64,000 nt of DNA from Cenococcum geophilum 1.58 (taxonomy: Eukaryota > Ascomycota > Dothideomycetes > Gloniales > Gloniaceae), in contig KV748219.1 in assembly GCA_001692895.1 (NCBI GenBank), forward strand, positions 868,001 to 932,000, read 5' to 3'. Positions within the stretch are counted from its first letter, which is position 1. The number at the start of each line of letters is the position of its first letter. A model generated the notes under the pieces. That model saw only the letters and a program-made list of their open reading frames with translations, was not told where the DNA came from and did not search any database. This document shows positions 49,584-60,879 of this stretch, piece by piece. The translations under genes were made by a program, and so were the position numbers.

Positions 49584-50172
49584 TAGATAGATCTTATCTA
49601 GTAAAAAAAGACATAATCTATAAACCAGATTTGGCTCTATAGTCTTTACTATAGAGAATAAGAAGAAAAGATAAGAAATCCTTAAATAAAAAGAGATTCT
49701 AATTGCGGGTAAAGCTACTAAGGTAGTAAAATACCTAGAAGTCTCTTTTACTACGCAGTATACTAGCTACTAAAAATTTAGCTATATAGGAGATAGATAC
49801 TCTACTAGGGCCTATAGATTTTATACGGCCGCACATTTATCTAAAGACCACTACTGTCCTACCTATTTAATAATAGGTAAGGCTTGCAAGCACACTACCT
49901 CTCTTTGCATTAATTGTAAGGAAAAACACTTTACTAACAGTAAAGACTGCGAGACTCTTAAAGTAGCTAAACTAGTAGATACTAGTTTAGAAGATTTTAT
50001 AAAAGAATAAAATTAATACAATCCTAGAAGCCTATTAGGTTTTTAGTAAAACAATATTAGAGAGTAAAGGGATAGAAATAAATTGTAAAAGGACAGGGAT
50101 AGGTGTTAGGTTTTTATAGTTTTTCCTACCGTTTTCTTATTCCCTAGTAATTATAGTAACTTAGTATTTTAC
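49584..50172 (+). pseudogene. LINE-like (Tad1-type) ORF1, zinc-knuckle part (decayed)
   Basis: A conserved plus-strand frame reads through three knuckle-like blocks: a degenerate one at about 49757-49801 (CTSY...GDRYS), a second at 49815-49857 (ending KDHYC), and a third at about 49856-49955 with CxxC-like spacing (GKACKHTTSLCINCKEKHF, then DCE). This cysteine/histidine pattern is typical of ORF1 proteins of fungal Tad1-clade LINEs, which bind element RNA. The downstream reverse transcriptase ORF is not present. Unlike its neighbours, long runs here are free of stops. Cut off by the family I LTR at 50173. Confidence 0.6.
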
Positions 50173-50541
50173 TGTAACGGCGCTATCGTACATTACCTGC
50201 TAAATTCTACCATATTCTGCCAACCTATAATTAGCTCGCCTAGAGCTAGCGCCTTAGCAGCTTACCCTATATATTTATTTACATCAGTCCTAGCAACCCC
50301 CTTTCTCTTCTCTTTAGCTTAGTATCTTTATAATATAGCATTCTATAAGCTTTGGTTTAGAGGCATTTATATAAGCCGTGATATTATACTAAGCTCACCC
50401 TACACTACCTAGGAAGGCCTTAATAATATCCCACCCTAAAAGAAACTTTATTTATAATAACGCGTTAACGCGCTATACTTAGATACCAAAACAACTCTAT
50501 ACTGCCTAGGAAGGCCTAGATAATATCCTACCTTATATAGT
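50173..50541 (+). mobile_element. Element F: truncated family I element (5' LTR 50173-50383 plus leader)
   Basis: A full-length LTR copy followed by about 158 bp of the family I leader, then an abrupt change to unrelated sequence at 50542. No matching 3' LTR or target duplication was found. A broken remnant. Confidence 0.85.
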
Positions 50542-51010
50542 CTAATATAATTAAACACACTTATACTCTAGATATCGGTGCTTTAGATAGATTAAAAAGG
50601 GATAAGGGGGATATTAGTAGGAAATACTATAACGATTTAGATATTTTCCTTAGTTCTATATTTTAAGACGCTATAGTTATATAAAGACCCCTAGTAAAAG
50701 CCAAGGCGGTTTTATATAGCCTATAGATTAATAGATTTACTAATACTTAAGTAGGAGCAGTTTTGTAGGATTTTATACTAGTAAAGTAGGGATAATATCC
50801 TACTATAAATGGACTATATAATAGATACTCGAGCATAATACGCACTATTAGCGTCGATATTATTATAGTAGGCTAGAGTATAGACTGTAACGAAAATATC
50901 TCTTCTATTACAGACTTTATATTAATAGTAATACAACTATTTAGGGAGGATATAAATAGACTTATAGTAGAAGCGCGGGAGATACTAGAACTAGTTAAGC
51001 TATAAAATAA
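50542..51010 (+). pseudogene. Unrecognised decayed reading frame, about 155 codons
   Basis: One plus-strand frame stays open in sense for the whole stretch if RIP-type stops (TAA/TAG where CAA, CAG or TGG would be expected) are ignored. It contains blocks such as GALDRLKRDKGDISRKYY, RPLVKAKAVLYSL and INRLIVEAREILELV. I do not recognise the protein. It is not family I gag, although it directly follows that family's leader, and it ends where family II LTR-like sequence begins. It may be a piece of another element or a captured host gene. Confidence 0.4.
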
Positions 51011-51325
51011 GGGCAACTAAGTTATATAACAAGTTATAGGGCTTATATGCTTAATATACTAAGCGTACTTACGTACTACGTACCAATATACTTAATATAC
51101 TAATATACTAAGTAGGTTTCTTAGGCGCAATATTATATATTTAAAGGACTACAGTCCCTACCTTAAATAGGTCTCTCTTTATAGTAAATCTTAGAATATA
51201 ATTAGAGTTAATCTATTAGGCAACTACTTTACTAGTTATATTTACGTTATTAACTTTTTATTTACTTATATACCTAGCTTATTAATAAGTCTACCGTAGT
51301 ATCTACTATAAGGCTTTATTATATA
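51010..51325 (+). repeat. Family II LTR, divergent (element J)
   Basis: From about 51110 to 51325 it matches the second half of the family II LTR in plus orientation (TTTAAAGGACTACAG, then TTAGAATATAATTAGAGTTAA). The first half is TA-rich and no longer alignable with confidence, so the left border is approximate. Confidence 0.7.
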
Positions 51326-52330
51326 TTTACTACCAAGTTATAGTATTAATAAAGTTAAATAATATACCACCTGTGATAGCATCTATAACAATGCTAGGAG
51401 GATTAACCTCTAGGTCTTAGGAAGATATAAGCATAATAAAAAGCGGTAACTTATAAATAGTTATAATAAATAGACTTAGGGAAGTAATAGATTATATTAA
51501 TATTAACTAAGTAGGCTTTAAAGCAAAACTTAATAACTTTAAAACGACTAAGATTAAAATACTATCGATTAAATAATTCTTAGGAGAGAAGTTAAAGCCT
51601 AAGGGTTTCTTACGTAGATAAAACTTAAGATATAATATAAGAGGGCTAAGCTATCTATACTATTGGTGTTAAAACAGTTAAAACCCTATCTTACGGAAGT
51701 ATAAGCTAATAGGATAGCCGGAATTAATAATTTAAAAGTTTAGTATATATTTTTAACGTAGGGCAGGTTTGTAGGGTAGGCTAATATATATATATCGAGA
51801 TCTAGAATTAATAGTAATAGTAGAACGAAAGCTATCTAAACTTATATAAAGATTATTAGTAATAGACTACATAACGCAGTTCTAAATATTAGTAGCTTAG
51901 ACTAAGTAGAATAAAGGGGCGTTAATAGTATAATACTAAAGGGGATTAAAGTTAAAAGTTTTAATAATAATAATACCTATAGAAGATGTAATAACTATAA
52001 GGGAACTAATTAACTAAGCGATTAAAGTTAATAATAGGCTTTACTAGTCTAAGAGAGGCGGTAGAAGTATAGTTAAACTAGTATAAGCGAATTAAGCGTT
52101 ATAGCAGGTATTAAAACTATAGTATAGTGGACTAGAGCTAATAGACCTAAGTAGTACTAAAGAAACCTAAAGGTTAAGGATTAAGTAATTATAGGACTAA
52201 GGAGCAGAGGCTGGACTAGGGATCTTAGTAGTAGAAGACGTTTAGGCGGATTCTATAGCAAGATAAGTGGTTTAAGAAAGGAGCTTATATAAATTAGGAA
52301 AATAAGGTTGTTTCGCTAAAGACTATAGAG
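51326..52330 (+). mobile_element. Element J: family II gag fragment (fossil)
   Basis: Follows its LTR like C gag (26362 onwards) and reaches the knuckle region (about 52283-52325), where it stops abruptly against un-RIPped sequence. No pol, no second LTR. Broken. Confidence 0.75.
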
Positions 52331-52611
52331 GTTGCCCCGGAGAATTGCCAGAAGAATTGAATCGAAGCAGCTCAGAACTTACCTAATATACGCTTCCTTA
52401 ACATACGCTCCCTCTTTCTCTTTCTTTTGCCTATACTTCCGCTAAAACGCGAATATAACACTGCCTCCGCAATTACCGATAAAATTTGGTAATATTATAT
52501 GGGTAGAAACCTTACGATATTTAATAAGGATTACGATACGCGGAGGAAGGCCGATCGCGAATAGCTTTAGGTTCTTGCAGCCAAGCATACAGCTCCACTA
52601 CAATTGCTATG
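52331..52611. other. Un-RIPped spacer left of the Tc1 element
   Basis: Normal CA/TG content. A short frame starting ATG at about 52499 (MGRNLTIFNKDYDTRRKADRE) is open only briefly; no product assigned. Its continuation beyond the Tc1/mariner insertion is 59916 onwards. Confidence 0.5.
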
Positions 52612-52613
52612 TA

Positions 52614-52641
52614 CAGTCACCTACAGAAAGTCATTAGTCGA
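52614..52641 (+). repeat. Left TIR of transposon H
   Basis: Pairs with 59886-59913; three mismatches by eye. Confidence 0.9.
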
Positions 52642-52724
52642 TTTGGCGAATACGAGATCAAGCCACCACCATATAATATTTTAATCGTTTTTTACCTCCC
52701 CTTCTACCACCCTATACACCAACT

Positions 52725-53663
52725 ATGGTATATTAAAAGAAAACAAATCGACAGGAGCATCCTCCTGAGGTTATTTCATTAATATGGGCCCTATATTGCA
52801 TGGGGTACTCTGCCTCAAAAATACGACTTAAAAATAGGCTGCCAAAGTCAACGATTACATCGATTATTCGCCAAGTACGAAAACACCCCAGTGACTCCTT
52901 TTGTAAAGCTTTACGTACGGGACGTCCTTTAAAGCTTAATACACGAGCTAAACAACGTTTAGTAAGGTTTATAGCCAACCACCCCTTTAAAATAATTACC
53001 TCTATATTAACGCCGTTAAAATCGGGTTACCGCATGCATATTAATACTACGCGACGTTACCTCGCTAAAAACCACTACTATACCTTCCGTCCTCGGAAGA
53101 AGCCTTATCTAAGGCCTTACTATAAGACTTTAAGACTCCGGTGGGCCCAAATATATAGAGATTTGCAGTTAAGCGACTAGGCTCTAGTTAGTTTTTCTAA
53201 TATATTAACGTTTAAGCTTAAAATTAATATAAGCCCCCCCTAAACACGTCGCAAAATAGGCGAAGCCTATAAGTCAAAGAACCTTAAGCCTATATTTAAA
53301 TTAGAAAGGAGCTCCGTAGGTATTTAGGGCGAGATCTTACTCAATTTTAAGGGAGAATTCGTGATATTAAAAAAAGGAGCACGGATAAACTCTTATAGGT
53401 ATATTAACAAGATCCTAACACCCTATACAGCTCCTTTCTACATTAAAAAAACACTTAAATACGGTAATACTGTTTTTATACAAGATAGAGCTAGGTACTA
53501 TACATTAAAGGCTACCTTACAGCACCTTAAAGATCTTAAAATACAGGTACTCCCTTAGCCTACGCAGTCGCCTAATCTAAATCCTATTAAGCACCTTTAG
53601 AGAATTATAAAGCTTTAGATATCTAAGAGGCGCCACTTAATCCACAATTTACAAGACATAGAG
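52725..53663 (+). pseudogene. Tc1/mariner transposase, N-terminal and DDE part (decayed)
   Basis: Frame from the ATG at 52725, with a stop three codons later (TAA at 52734). The open stretch then runs past an internal ATG at 52800 to a TAG at 53178 (probably former TGG). It shows a paired helix-turn-helix N-terminus (GYSASKIRLKNRLPKSTITS, then TGRPLKL) and a Tc1-type second DNA-binding half. After 53178 the same frame continues with the catalytic region: an ALVSFSN block (family WVxFSDE), RRKIGEAY, a QDRA block near 53480 (family QDxAxxH), and QSPNLNPIKHL at about 53562-53595 (family SPDLNPIEHLW, aspartate now asparagine). Several in-frame stops follow the RIP pattern. G interrupts at 53664; the last 57 codons lie at 59630-59800. 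Confidence 0.88.
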
Positions 53664-54022
53664 TGTCATGGGACACCCCCGTGACACCTTATATACGTCC
53701 ACCTGTTTCCACCAACTTAGCAACTAGAGACTAACCACAAGACGGCAATTTGCGGTAATCTAACGGCAATCTGCCATATTCTGCCATATTCCGCCAAGTT
53801 CCACTAAATCCTACTAAGTTCTGCCAGGACTACCACCTAAATCCTATTCTACTCCGTATACGTGTTAACTAAGTAACTAAGCTAATAATATATACCCTTT
53901 CTTCCCATTTCCCTACCTTCTCTTTTTACGTAACGTCTTAACCTTATTATACAGTTTATATATATAGCTTAATAGTATCTACTTTGCTACATATTATCGC
54001 CGCTTATACTTACTTCGTAATA
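53664..54022 (+). repeat. 5' LTR of element G
   Basis: Begins TGTCATGGGACACCCCCGTG, itself a small inverted repeat (GTCACGGG/CCCGTGAC type), and contains a tandem run of CTGCCATATTCTGCCATATT near 53770. Confidence 0.96.
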
Positions 54023-54049
54023 CTACGTTACGTTAACTATTTATACTAC

Positions 54050-55120
54050 TATTAAAATATAGACTAAACCTAAAGCCCCTATAACAACCGCCGGTATTAT
54101 ATCCGCACTCTAAGAATAATTAGTAGAAATATAGAAGTCTTTTATAGACGCCCTTGTATAAAACTAAGCCACTTTAAATTAATAATAAGCTAAATAAGAA
54201 GTATGATACTAATAATTAATTAAGGACCTCTAAGAAGAAGTCCGCACCCTTAAGATACCTACGCTAGGACCTTAAGACCGAACGCCATCTTTAAAAATAA
54301 ATACGCGGAACGCAAGCCCTAAACCTATAGTAGTTACTTACCCCAAATTAACTACTACACCGCAACGATCTAAACGACTACTAGACCCTTTAATATTTAC
54401 TAGCAAACGATAAGAACTCTAATTATTTTTAAGCCAGCTTAAAAATAAGCTAACTAATAATGCTAACCGCTACCTAACTAAAGCCAACCGACTCTGCTAT
54501 GCCCTAAGTTAACTAGGAGGAGATATAGCTAACCTTATTAAACCCCTTTAACCAAACTTAGTACTAAGTCTAGTTATACTTCTTAAAGCTATATACGGTG
54601 ACCTAAACCGCCAAACTACTACTTAGAGAAAGATAAACTATATAACTTAAGGAATAAAAAGCTTTCTAGTATATTTCTCTAAATTTAACCATTACGCAAA
54701 GGAAACAGGCTAGAACGACTCCGCACTAATTAACAGCCTTATTAAATCCTTAAGCTCTAAACTAAAAACCTCCCTAATAGGCGTAGACCTACTAGGAGCC
54801 CTTAATGCCTACGCAAACGTTATTAATAAACAGTATAACGATATACTACGCCTAATACTAAAGCCTACCCCCCAATATAATACGACAACCCCGTAAATAT
54901 CTACTAAGTTATTATCTTAGCCTAAGCACCCTAACGCCATAGATATTAACACTAGAATCCTAGATTACGCCCTACTAGGGTCCTCTAAATAAGAACAACG
55001 CCTTAAGCTAGGCCTCTACTTTAAATGCGGAAGAAAGGATTATATCTTAAAACACTACCTTATCCCCCTACCTACGCACCAAAACAATCTACGAACGGCT
55101 AACACTAATAGCTATTTACC
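54050..55120 (+). mobile_element. Element G gag (fossil)
   Basis: Gag-like frame ending in a CCHC knuckle near 55016-55060 (FKCGRKDYILKHY, family CFxCGxxGHxxxxC). Start not fixed. Broken. Confidence 0.7.
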
Positions 55121-55299
55121 GTATCGATCTTCCAGTTACTATCCCCAATCTTTATCTAGTTCTAGCCTTATATCTAGTAAGCACTATTTATAAGGATAAA
55201 GCTCTAACTAATACTCTATAAAAACCCCGCCCTAATTACCTCTAAAAGAAAGGTCCTAGAGCTAAGTCGCTCTCCGGGACGGCTTTACCTTAGGATCTT

Positions 55300-55700
55300 A
55301 TTAAACGCATTTAACATTATAAACTCCGACTCTTAGGACTATAGCATAACTATTAACTGCCGTCTTTAGCAGAATAGTTAATAGGCTAATACTTAAATCC
55401 TAATTAATATAAGAGCTAGCGGCATAGGATTTATTAACAAGATCTTTGCGTAAGATAATAGTTTTACCCTAACCCCCCTTAACCGGCATATTAATGTATT
55501 TGGATTTAACGGTAAACGTACTATCTTAGGCCGTATTACCTATATAGCAGCCCTAAGACTCTAATACCTAAACTACAAAGAACTAATTAAGCTTTTTGTT
55601 ACTACCTTAGGTTACTTAGTAATCCTTAAACAACCTTAAATAAAGCTATATAAGGTGACTATTAACTAGAATAACCTTAAGCTTTTATTTACCGCCTCCT
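55300..55700 (+). mobile_element. Element G protease (fossil)
   Basis: ILINTRASGIGFI block near 55400 (family DSGA/DTGA loop), then HINVFGFNGKR near 55490 and hydrophobic strands. Between knuckle and protease, and again at 55760-55930, there is proline/threonine-rich repeat-like sequence (TCCACCAA/TCTACCAA words). Broken. Confidence 0.65.
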
Positions 55701-56239
55701 ATTACAAGTAGAAGTGCCTTATAACTCGCTACCCTAACCCCAAACTAAAACTTAGGAAATCCACTAAGATCTACCAGCCTAAGATTTCCACCAATGTCTA
55801 CCCCACGCCTAAGGAATCCACCAGATTTCACTAACCTAAGAATTCTACCAAATTCCACCAATATAAGATTTCTACCAATATCTACTAAAGATCTGGAAAT
55901 CCCACCAAACCCCACAAACTAACCCTAACTACTACACCACCCCAAATTAAGCAAAAGCTTAAGCTTAGTATACGGGAGTACCAGAAGAACTAGTACTCTA
56001 TAATAAAAAGAATACTTAAAGAACCTAAACCTAAATCTGACACTAACTTTATATCTAATACTAAACCTAAACCTAAATAAGAAACTATATAAGAGACTAT
56101 AAACGATCCAAAAGAGCTTAACACCCTAGATATCCGCATAATTAGAGCTACTCCGCTAGCTTAGCTTACTAAGAAGCCTAAATATACGATTTCTACTGTC
56201 ACAATGGCTAATATTAAGAAAGCCTTAGCACTAAAGAAG

Positions 56240-58980
56240 CACACTAACCCTATCACGAAGGTACTAGTAGAGTACTATTACCGCTTAGACGTATTTTTAC
56301 GAAAGAAAGCTAATAAGCTACTAGAATACTAACCATATAACCATAAGATTGTACTTAAAGAAGGAAAGCAGCCCGGATTTAGACCCCTATACGGAATATC
56401 CTAAAATAAACTCTAAGTGCTATAAAAGTATCTAGACGAGAACCTAAGTAAAGGATTTATTAGAGCAAGCTCTTTACCTATAGCCGTACTAGTAATCTTT
56501 ATTAAGAAACCTAGCGGCAGTTTACGCTTCTGCGTAGATTACCAAGCCCTTAATACTGTTACTATTAAGAACCGATATCCAATCCCGTTAATATAAGAGA
56601 CGCTAAACTAACTAAGTAAGGCTTGCTACTATACGAAGCTTAATATTATCTCTATATTTAACCGCCTCCGTATAGCAAAGGGAGATAAATAGCTTACCGC
56701 ATTTCGTACTCAGTATGGATTATTTAAATACTTAGTGACGCTATTTAGCCTCGTAAATGCTCCGAGCTCGTTTTAATATTACGTAAATAATACCCTACGC
56801 CCCTACCTGGACATCTTCTATACTGCTTATATTAACGACATCTTAATATATAGTAATAACCTAACCAAATATTGGAAATACGTTAACCTTATTCTATAAG
56901 CCCTGCACGGAGCTAGTCTATAATTAGATGTAAATAAATGCGAGTTTTATAAGACGGAAGTCCTATACCTTAGGCTTCTTATTTTTATAGACGGCATATA
57001 AATGGACCTAAAGAAAATTAAAGTAATTATAAACTGGCAAAAACCCGAGAACGTTAAGGACGTAAGAGCCTTTATAGGATTTACCAATTTCTACTAACGG
57101 TTTATTAATAACTTCTCCGCCCTAGTTTTACCCCTTATAGCTCTAACCTAAAAGGATAAAGCTTTTATCTTTAATAAGGAATATAAGAAGGCCTTTACTT
57201 ATCTAAAGGTTATATTTACTACCGCGCCTATGCTTTAACACTTTAACCTAAACCAAATAAGTATTATAGAAGCTAACTTATCTGACTACGTCACTAGAGG
57301 CATCCTGTCTTAATATAACGAAGAGGGAGTATTATACCCTATAGCATACTACTTAAAACGACTAAGCCTAGCTAAATACAACTATAAGATCTACGATAAG
57401 GAACTACTAGCTATTATTAAATGCTTTAAGCAATGGCGACCCAAACTAAAAGGCGCTAGATTCCTAATTAAGGTCCTTAGCGATTACAAGAACCTATAGT
57501 ACTTCACGACCACGAAATAGCTAAGCTACCATTAGGCCCGCTGGTTAGAATACCTATCTCGTTTCTAATTCTTAATTACGTACCGCCTAGGCGTTTAAGG
57601 CTAGAAGCCTAATGCCCTAACCTAACGCTCGCAAGACGCGCCAGTACTAAAAGAGGTATATTCTTACCGAAATCAGACCCTACTTTGCCCTAAACTATTT
57701 AACCCTCCTACTAAAGATCTTATGGTATAAGTCCTCGAAATAACTAATCGATTAATTAAATAGATTATAACTAATAAATACCTAAATAACAAGTTTATCT
57801 AAGAGACGCTTAAGCTAATTTAAGATAGCGTTAGACGCTCTAAGAAGATCTCTTTAAGTAAATATAAAGCTTACGGAAACCACTTATATTACCAAAACCG
57901 TCTAGTTATCCCTAATTACGATAAACTTAAGCTTAAGCTCCTTAAACACGTATATAACCTACTAGTAGCTAGCCACTTAGGCTAAGGAAAAACCCTAGAG
58001 CTACTCTAACGGGAGTACTACTGGCCGAATATGCATAATATAACACAAAGGTACGTCTCTAGCTATCACGTCTACTAACGAGCTAAAGCTTTGCATAAGA
58101 CATATAACGGCCTTTTAAAGCCACTACCTATTCCGGACCGAAGATAGAAGGACATCTTAATCGACTTTATTATTAATCTCCCTGTAAGTAAGGGCTATAC
58201 GAATATTATAGTAGTCGTAGACTAACTATCTAAGATAAGACACTTGATCGCCTGCCCTAATATATTAACACCTACCGTCGCCCGATTATTCCTGGACTAT
58301 ATATAGAAACTCTATAGACTCCCCAAAACGATTATCTCTAATAGAGATAGCCAGTTTATCTCTATATTTTAGAAAAAACTAACTACCCAACTCTGCATTA
58401 AAGCACTATTGTCTACGGCATACTACCTAGAAATAGATGGTTAAATAGAACGTATAAACGCTATAATAGAACAGTATATTCGGATATACACGTTATACTT
58501 ATAAGATAACTGGATTAACTGGCTTATATTTGCCGAGTTTACCGCAAATAATTCCGTTTCGGAAACTATAAAGGTCTCCCCGTTCCTAGCTAACTATAGT
58601 TAGTATCCACAAATAGGTTTTAAACCCTTTAGTAATGTTCCTTGCCCTACTTATTACGCCTTGCAAGTTGCGGAAGTAAATGAATTTATAGAAAAGATGG
58701 AGGAACTATAACAGTTCCTTGCTAACGAAATAATATGGGCTTAATCTGTCTATAAAGCCGTAGCGAATAAGAAACAAACCCTAGCACTAGCCTACTAAAT
58801 TAGTAACTTCGTCTAGCTAGATATAAGAAATCTAAACATAAAACGACCTGCTAAGAAGCTTAATTAGAAGAACGCTGGCCCTTATAAGGTCGAGAAGGTT
58901 ATCTCCTCCCACGCCTACCAATTAAAGCTCCCTAATATAGTTAAAATTCACCCCGTATTCCACACGTTAGTCCTCCGCCC
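56240..58980 (+). mobile_element. Element G pol: reverse transcriptase, RNase H, integrase (fossil)
   Basis: Reverse transcriptase about 56440-57060, with [19 protein letters not shown] at 56497-56553 and a YINDILIYS block at about 56830 (family YxDDxLxxS). RNase H about 57240-57640 ([14 protein letters not shown] near 57380). Integrase about 57900-58560, with zinc-binding HxxxH/CxxC-type spacing near 57960-58080 and a core block NRDSQFIS near 58340. The GPF/Y-like stretch AGPYKVEKV lies near 58872 and [11 protein letters not shown] near 58950. Broken. Confidence 0.9.
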
Positions 58981-59039
58981 CACTACTCCCGCATTAGACG
59001 CCCTGCCCAAATAGATACAAGACCCTCCCCCACTAGTTA

Positions 59040-59200
59040 AAGTGGATGGTGAGAACGAGTACTTTATTAAAAGAATTAACGATATTAAGTATAATAAACA
59101 GAAATGTTAATATATATATCTTACGAAATAAAGAGGCTTTACTAAGCCCTTATGGGAACCTATTAACTCTATAGGACTTATATAAGCCGCAGAAGACTTT
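59040..59200 (+). mobile_element. Element G chromodomain (fossil)
   Basis: Reads ENEYFIKRINDIK, then a YLTK-RGFTKPLWEPI block, family YxVKWxGYxxxxxTWEP. Followed by AAAGGGGGGGTAC, the polypurine tract. Confidence 0.7.
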
Positions 59201-59265
59201 TACAAACTCTATCTAGAACTACCATAGCCCTATCTTACAGAAGCTTAAGTTTAAAGGGGGGGTAC

Positions 59266-59624
59266 TATTACGGGATACCCCCGTAACACCTTATATACGT
59301 CCACCTATTTCCACCAACTTAGCAACTAGAGACTGACCATAAGACGGCAATTTGCGGCAATCTGACGGTAATCTGCTATATTCTGCTATATTCCGCTAAG
59401 TTCCATTAAATCCTACTAAGTTCTGCCAGGACCACTACCTAAATCCTATTCTGCTCTATATACGTATTAACTAAGCAACCAAGCTAACAATATATACCCT
59501 TTCTTCCCATTTCCCTACCTTCTCTCCTTACGCAACGTCTTGATCTTATTACACAGTTTATGTATATAGCTTAATAGTATCTACTTTACTACATATTATC
59601 GCCGCTTATACTCACTCCGTAATA
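59266..59624 (+). repeat. 3' LTR of element G
   Basis: 359 bp pairing with 53664-54022; differences are transitions by eye. Confidence 0.96.
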
Positions 59625-59629
59625 TAGAG

Positions 59630-59800
59630 GCCGTACTATAAGAGGAATAGGATAAATTAATACCTGCCGATTAGAGGGCGTGTATTAAGTGTATAAGAAG
59701 GCGTTATAAATTAGTAATTAAAGCCAAGGGAGGCTTAATTAAATATTAGGGCTCTACTACACTAAAATATTCTCTAGATACAAATCTATTATATATTTAA
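59630..59800 (+). pseudogene. Tc1/mariner transposase, C-terminal end (decayed)
   Basis: Continues the transposase frame after G's target copy. Tail rich in R and K (KCIRRRYKLVIKAKGG), typical of Tc1-type transposases after the third catalytic residue. The natural stop is at about 59798-59800, giving roughly 370 codons in total, the usual family length. Confidence 0.75.
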
Positions 59801-59885
59801 ATTGCTTTAGGATTACTTGCAAATTGCTTACAGAGTCCTCTACTAAAATTAGTAGGGTAGATATTATCGATTGGCGTTTTTAGCT

Positions 59886-59913
59886 TCGGCTAATCACTTT
59901 CTATAGGTGACTG
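59886..59913 (-). repeat. Right TIR of transposon H
   Basis: Reverse complement of 52614-52641, followed by TA at 59914-59915. Confidence 0.9.
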
Positions 59914-59915
59914 TA

Positions 59916-60135
59916 CAGTTAGTAGCAACTAAGCGAGATTAAATACGCGTACCGAATTTAAAAACAAAACGGCAAAAGTAACGCCGCGTGGCTTAGCGAT
60001 TTAAAGCCTACTCTGCTTCTTATCCTTATTATCTACCACTAAGCCTCCCTTCTTATCTTAGATGCCTCAGCCGCTTCTCTAAGAAATTTGCGGCGTTGCA
60101 TGGCCCCACTCTCTTGCCACAGCCCCACTCTACCA
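59916..60135. other. Weakly RIPped spacer, no gene seen
   Basis: Higher G+C and ordinary CA/TG content (words such as GTTGCATGGCCCCACTC). It rejoins 52331-52611 as the original target of transposon H. Confidence 0.5.
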
Positions 60136-60745
60136 ACTTGTGCGAACTCCTAAGCCAATTAGCGGCGCGCACTAACTCCTGCGAACTCCTAAGCCAATAA
60201 AACGTCGCGCTACTCCCTACCCCCCCTATAACCCCTAAATTCCTCTATAAAGCGTCTAAGAGATTATAGGCGCGCGTTTGCTATAAACTAGGCCCAATCC
60301 TTAATATATATTAACTTTAAGCAACTATAATAGGGTTAATCTAGCAGCTACGGTTATAGTTTGCGATGCAATTAAATTATAATATCCTCTATTAGTATAT
60401 TTTAGTAAATTTAACTAGCTAACTAACATATTAGGGGTTAAAGTACAGCCTTAAAGTTTAAAGACGCGTTTTTAAACCCGGTTCTACCTAACTAGCCTTA
60501 TTAATATAGCAACCGTACTCTACTAACATAACTCTATTCACTATTAAACTTTATAAGGCGCCTCTTATACCCTATTAGAAACAGCTTACCTAATTACACT
60601 ATACCTATACAATATTTATAGCGCGTTATTAGCTAGGTACGCTCTCTTAGAGACTTTTATAAACTTCTATAAACTTCTAAGCTAATTAGATAAGCTCTTA
60701 CAAACTTCTATAAACTCCTAGGCTAATTAGATAGCGAGATTTAGA
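60136..60745. repeat. Left flanking repeat cluster of the helicase unit
   Basis: Contains GCGAACTCCTAAGCCAAT twice (60142-60159, 60181-60198) followed by GCGCGC-like words. A second group at 60650-60735 holds AAACTTCTATAAACTCCTAGGCTAATTAG-like copies (shown here in part: TAAACTCCTAGGCTAATTAG). The same words occur inverted at 63620-63830, so the helicase gene is bracketed by subterminal inverted repeats. Confidence 0.7.
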
Positions 60746-60879
60746 AGAAAGAAAAAGATAGGTAGTAGGAATACAGATCGCCGGAGTTAATAGCATAGAG
60801 CTTAGGGTAGAGCAGTAGAGCCGCCTATAGCATAGACGTTAGCCAATTGTAATTCTATCTTAAAGACTCTCCAGTTAAT

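Larger units (their letters stand above)
53664..59624 (+). mobile_element. Element G: family III Ty3/gypsy chromovirus-type element
   Basis: Identical-length LTRs of 359 bp (53664-54022, 59266-59624), target duplication TAGAG (53659-53663, 59625-59629). Plus-strand order: gag with one CCHC knuckle, protease, reverse transcriptase, RNase H, integrase, chromodomain, polypurine tract, LTR. At 5,961 bp it is a normal, compact size. It looks structurally whole; the coding frame is still easy to follow but holds several tens of breaks, nearly all of RIP type. It lies inside the Tc1 transposase gene. Confidence 0.96.
52614..59913 (+). mobile_element. Tc1/mariner transposon H, split by gypsy element G
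   Basis: A 28-bp terminal inverted repeat (52614-52641 against 59886-59913) begins CAGTCACCTA, with TA on both sides (52612-52613, 59914-59915). Setting aside G and its 5-bp duplicate leaves about 1,334 bp, a normal Tc1-type size, filled by one transposase gene. RIP decay is modest compared with the gypsy copies, particularly in the 5' half. Confidence 0.92.

Noticed and set aside
50168-50541. Element F as a complete element
   Set aside because: Only one LTR and part of the leader are present before unrelated sequence starts.
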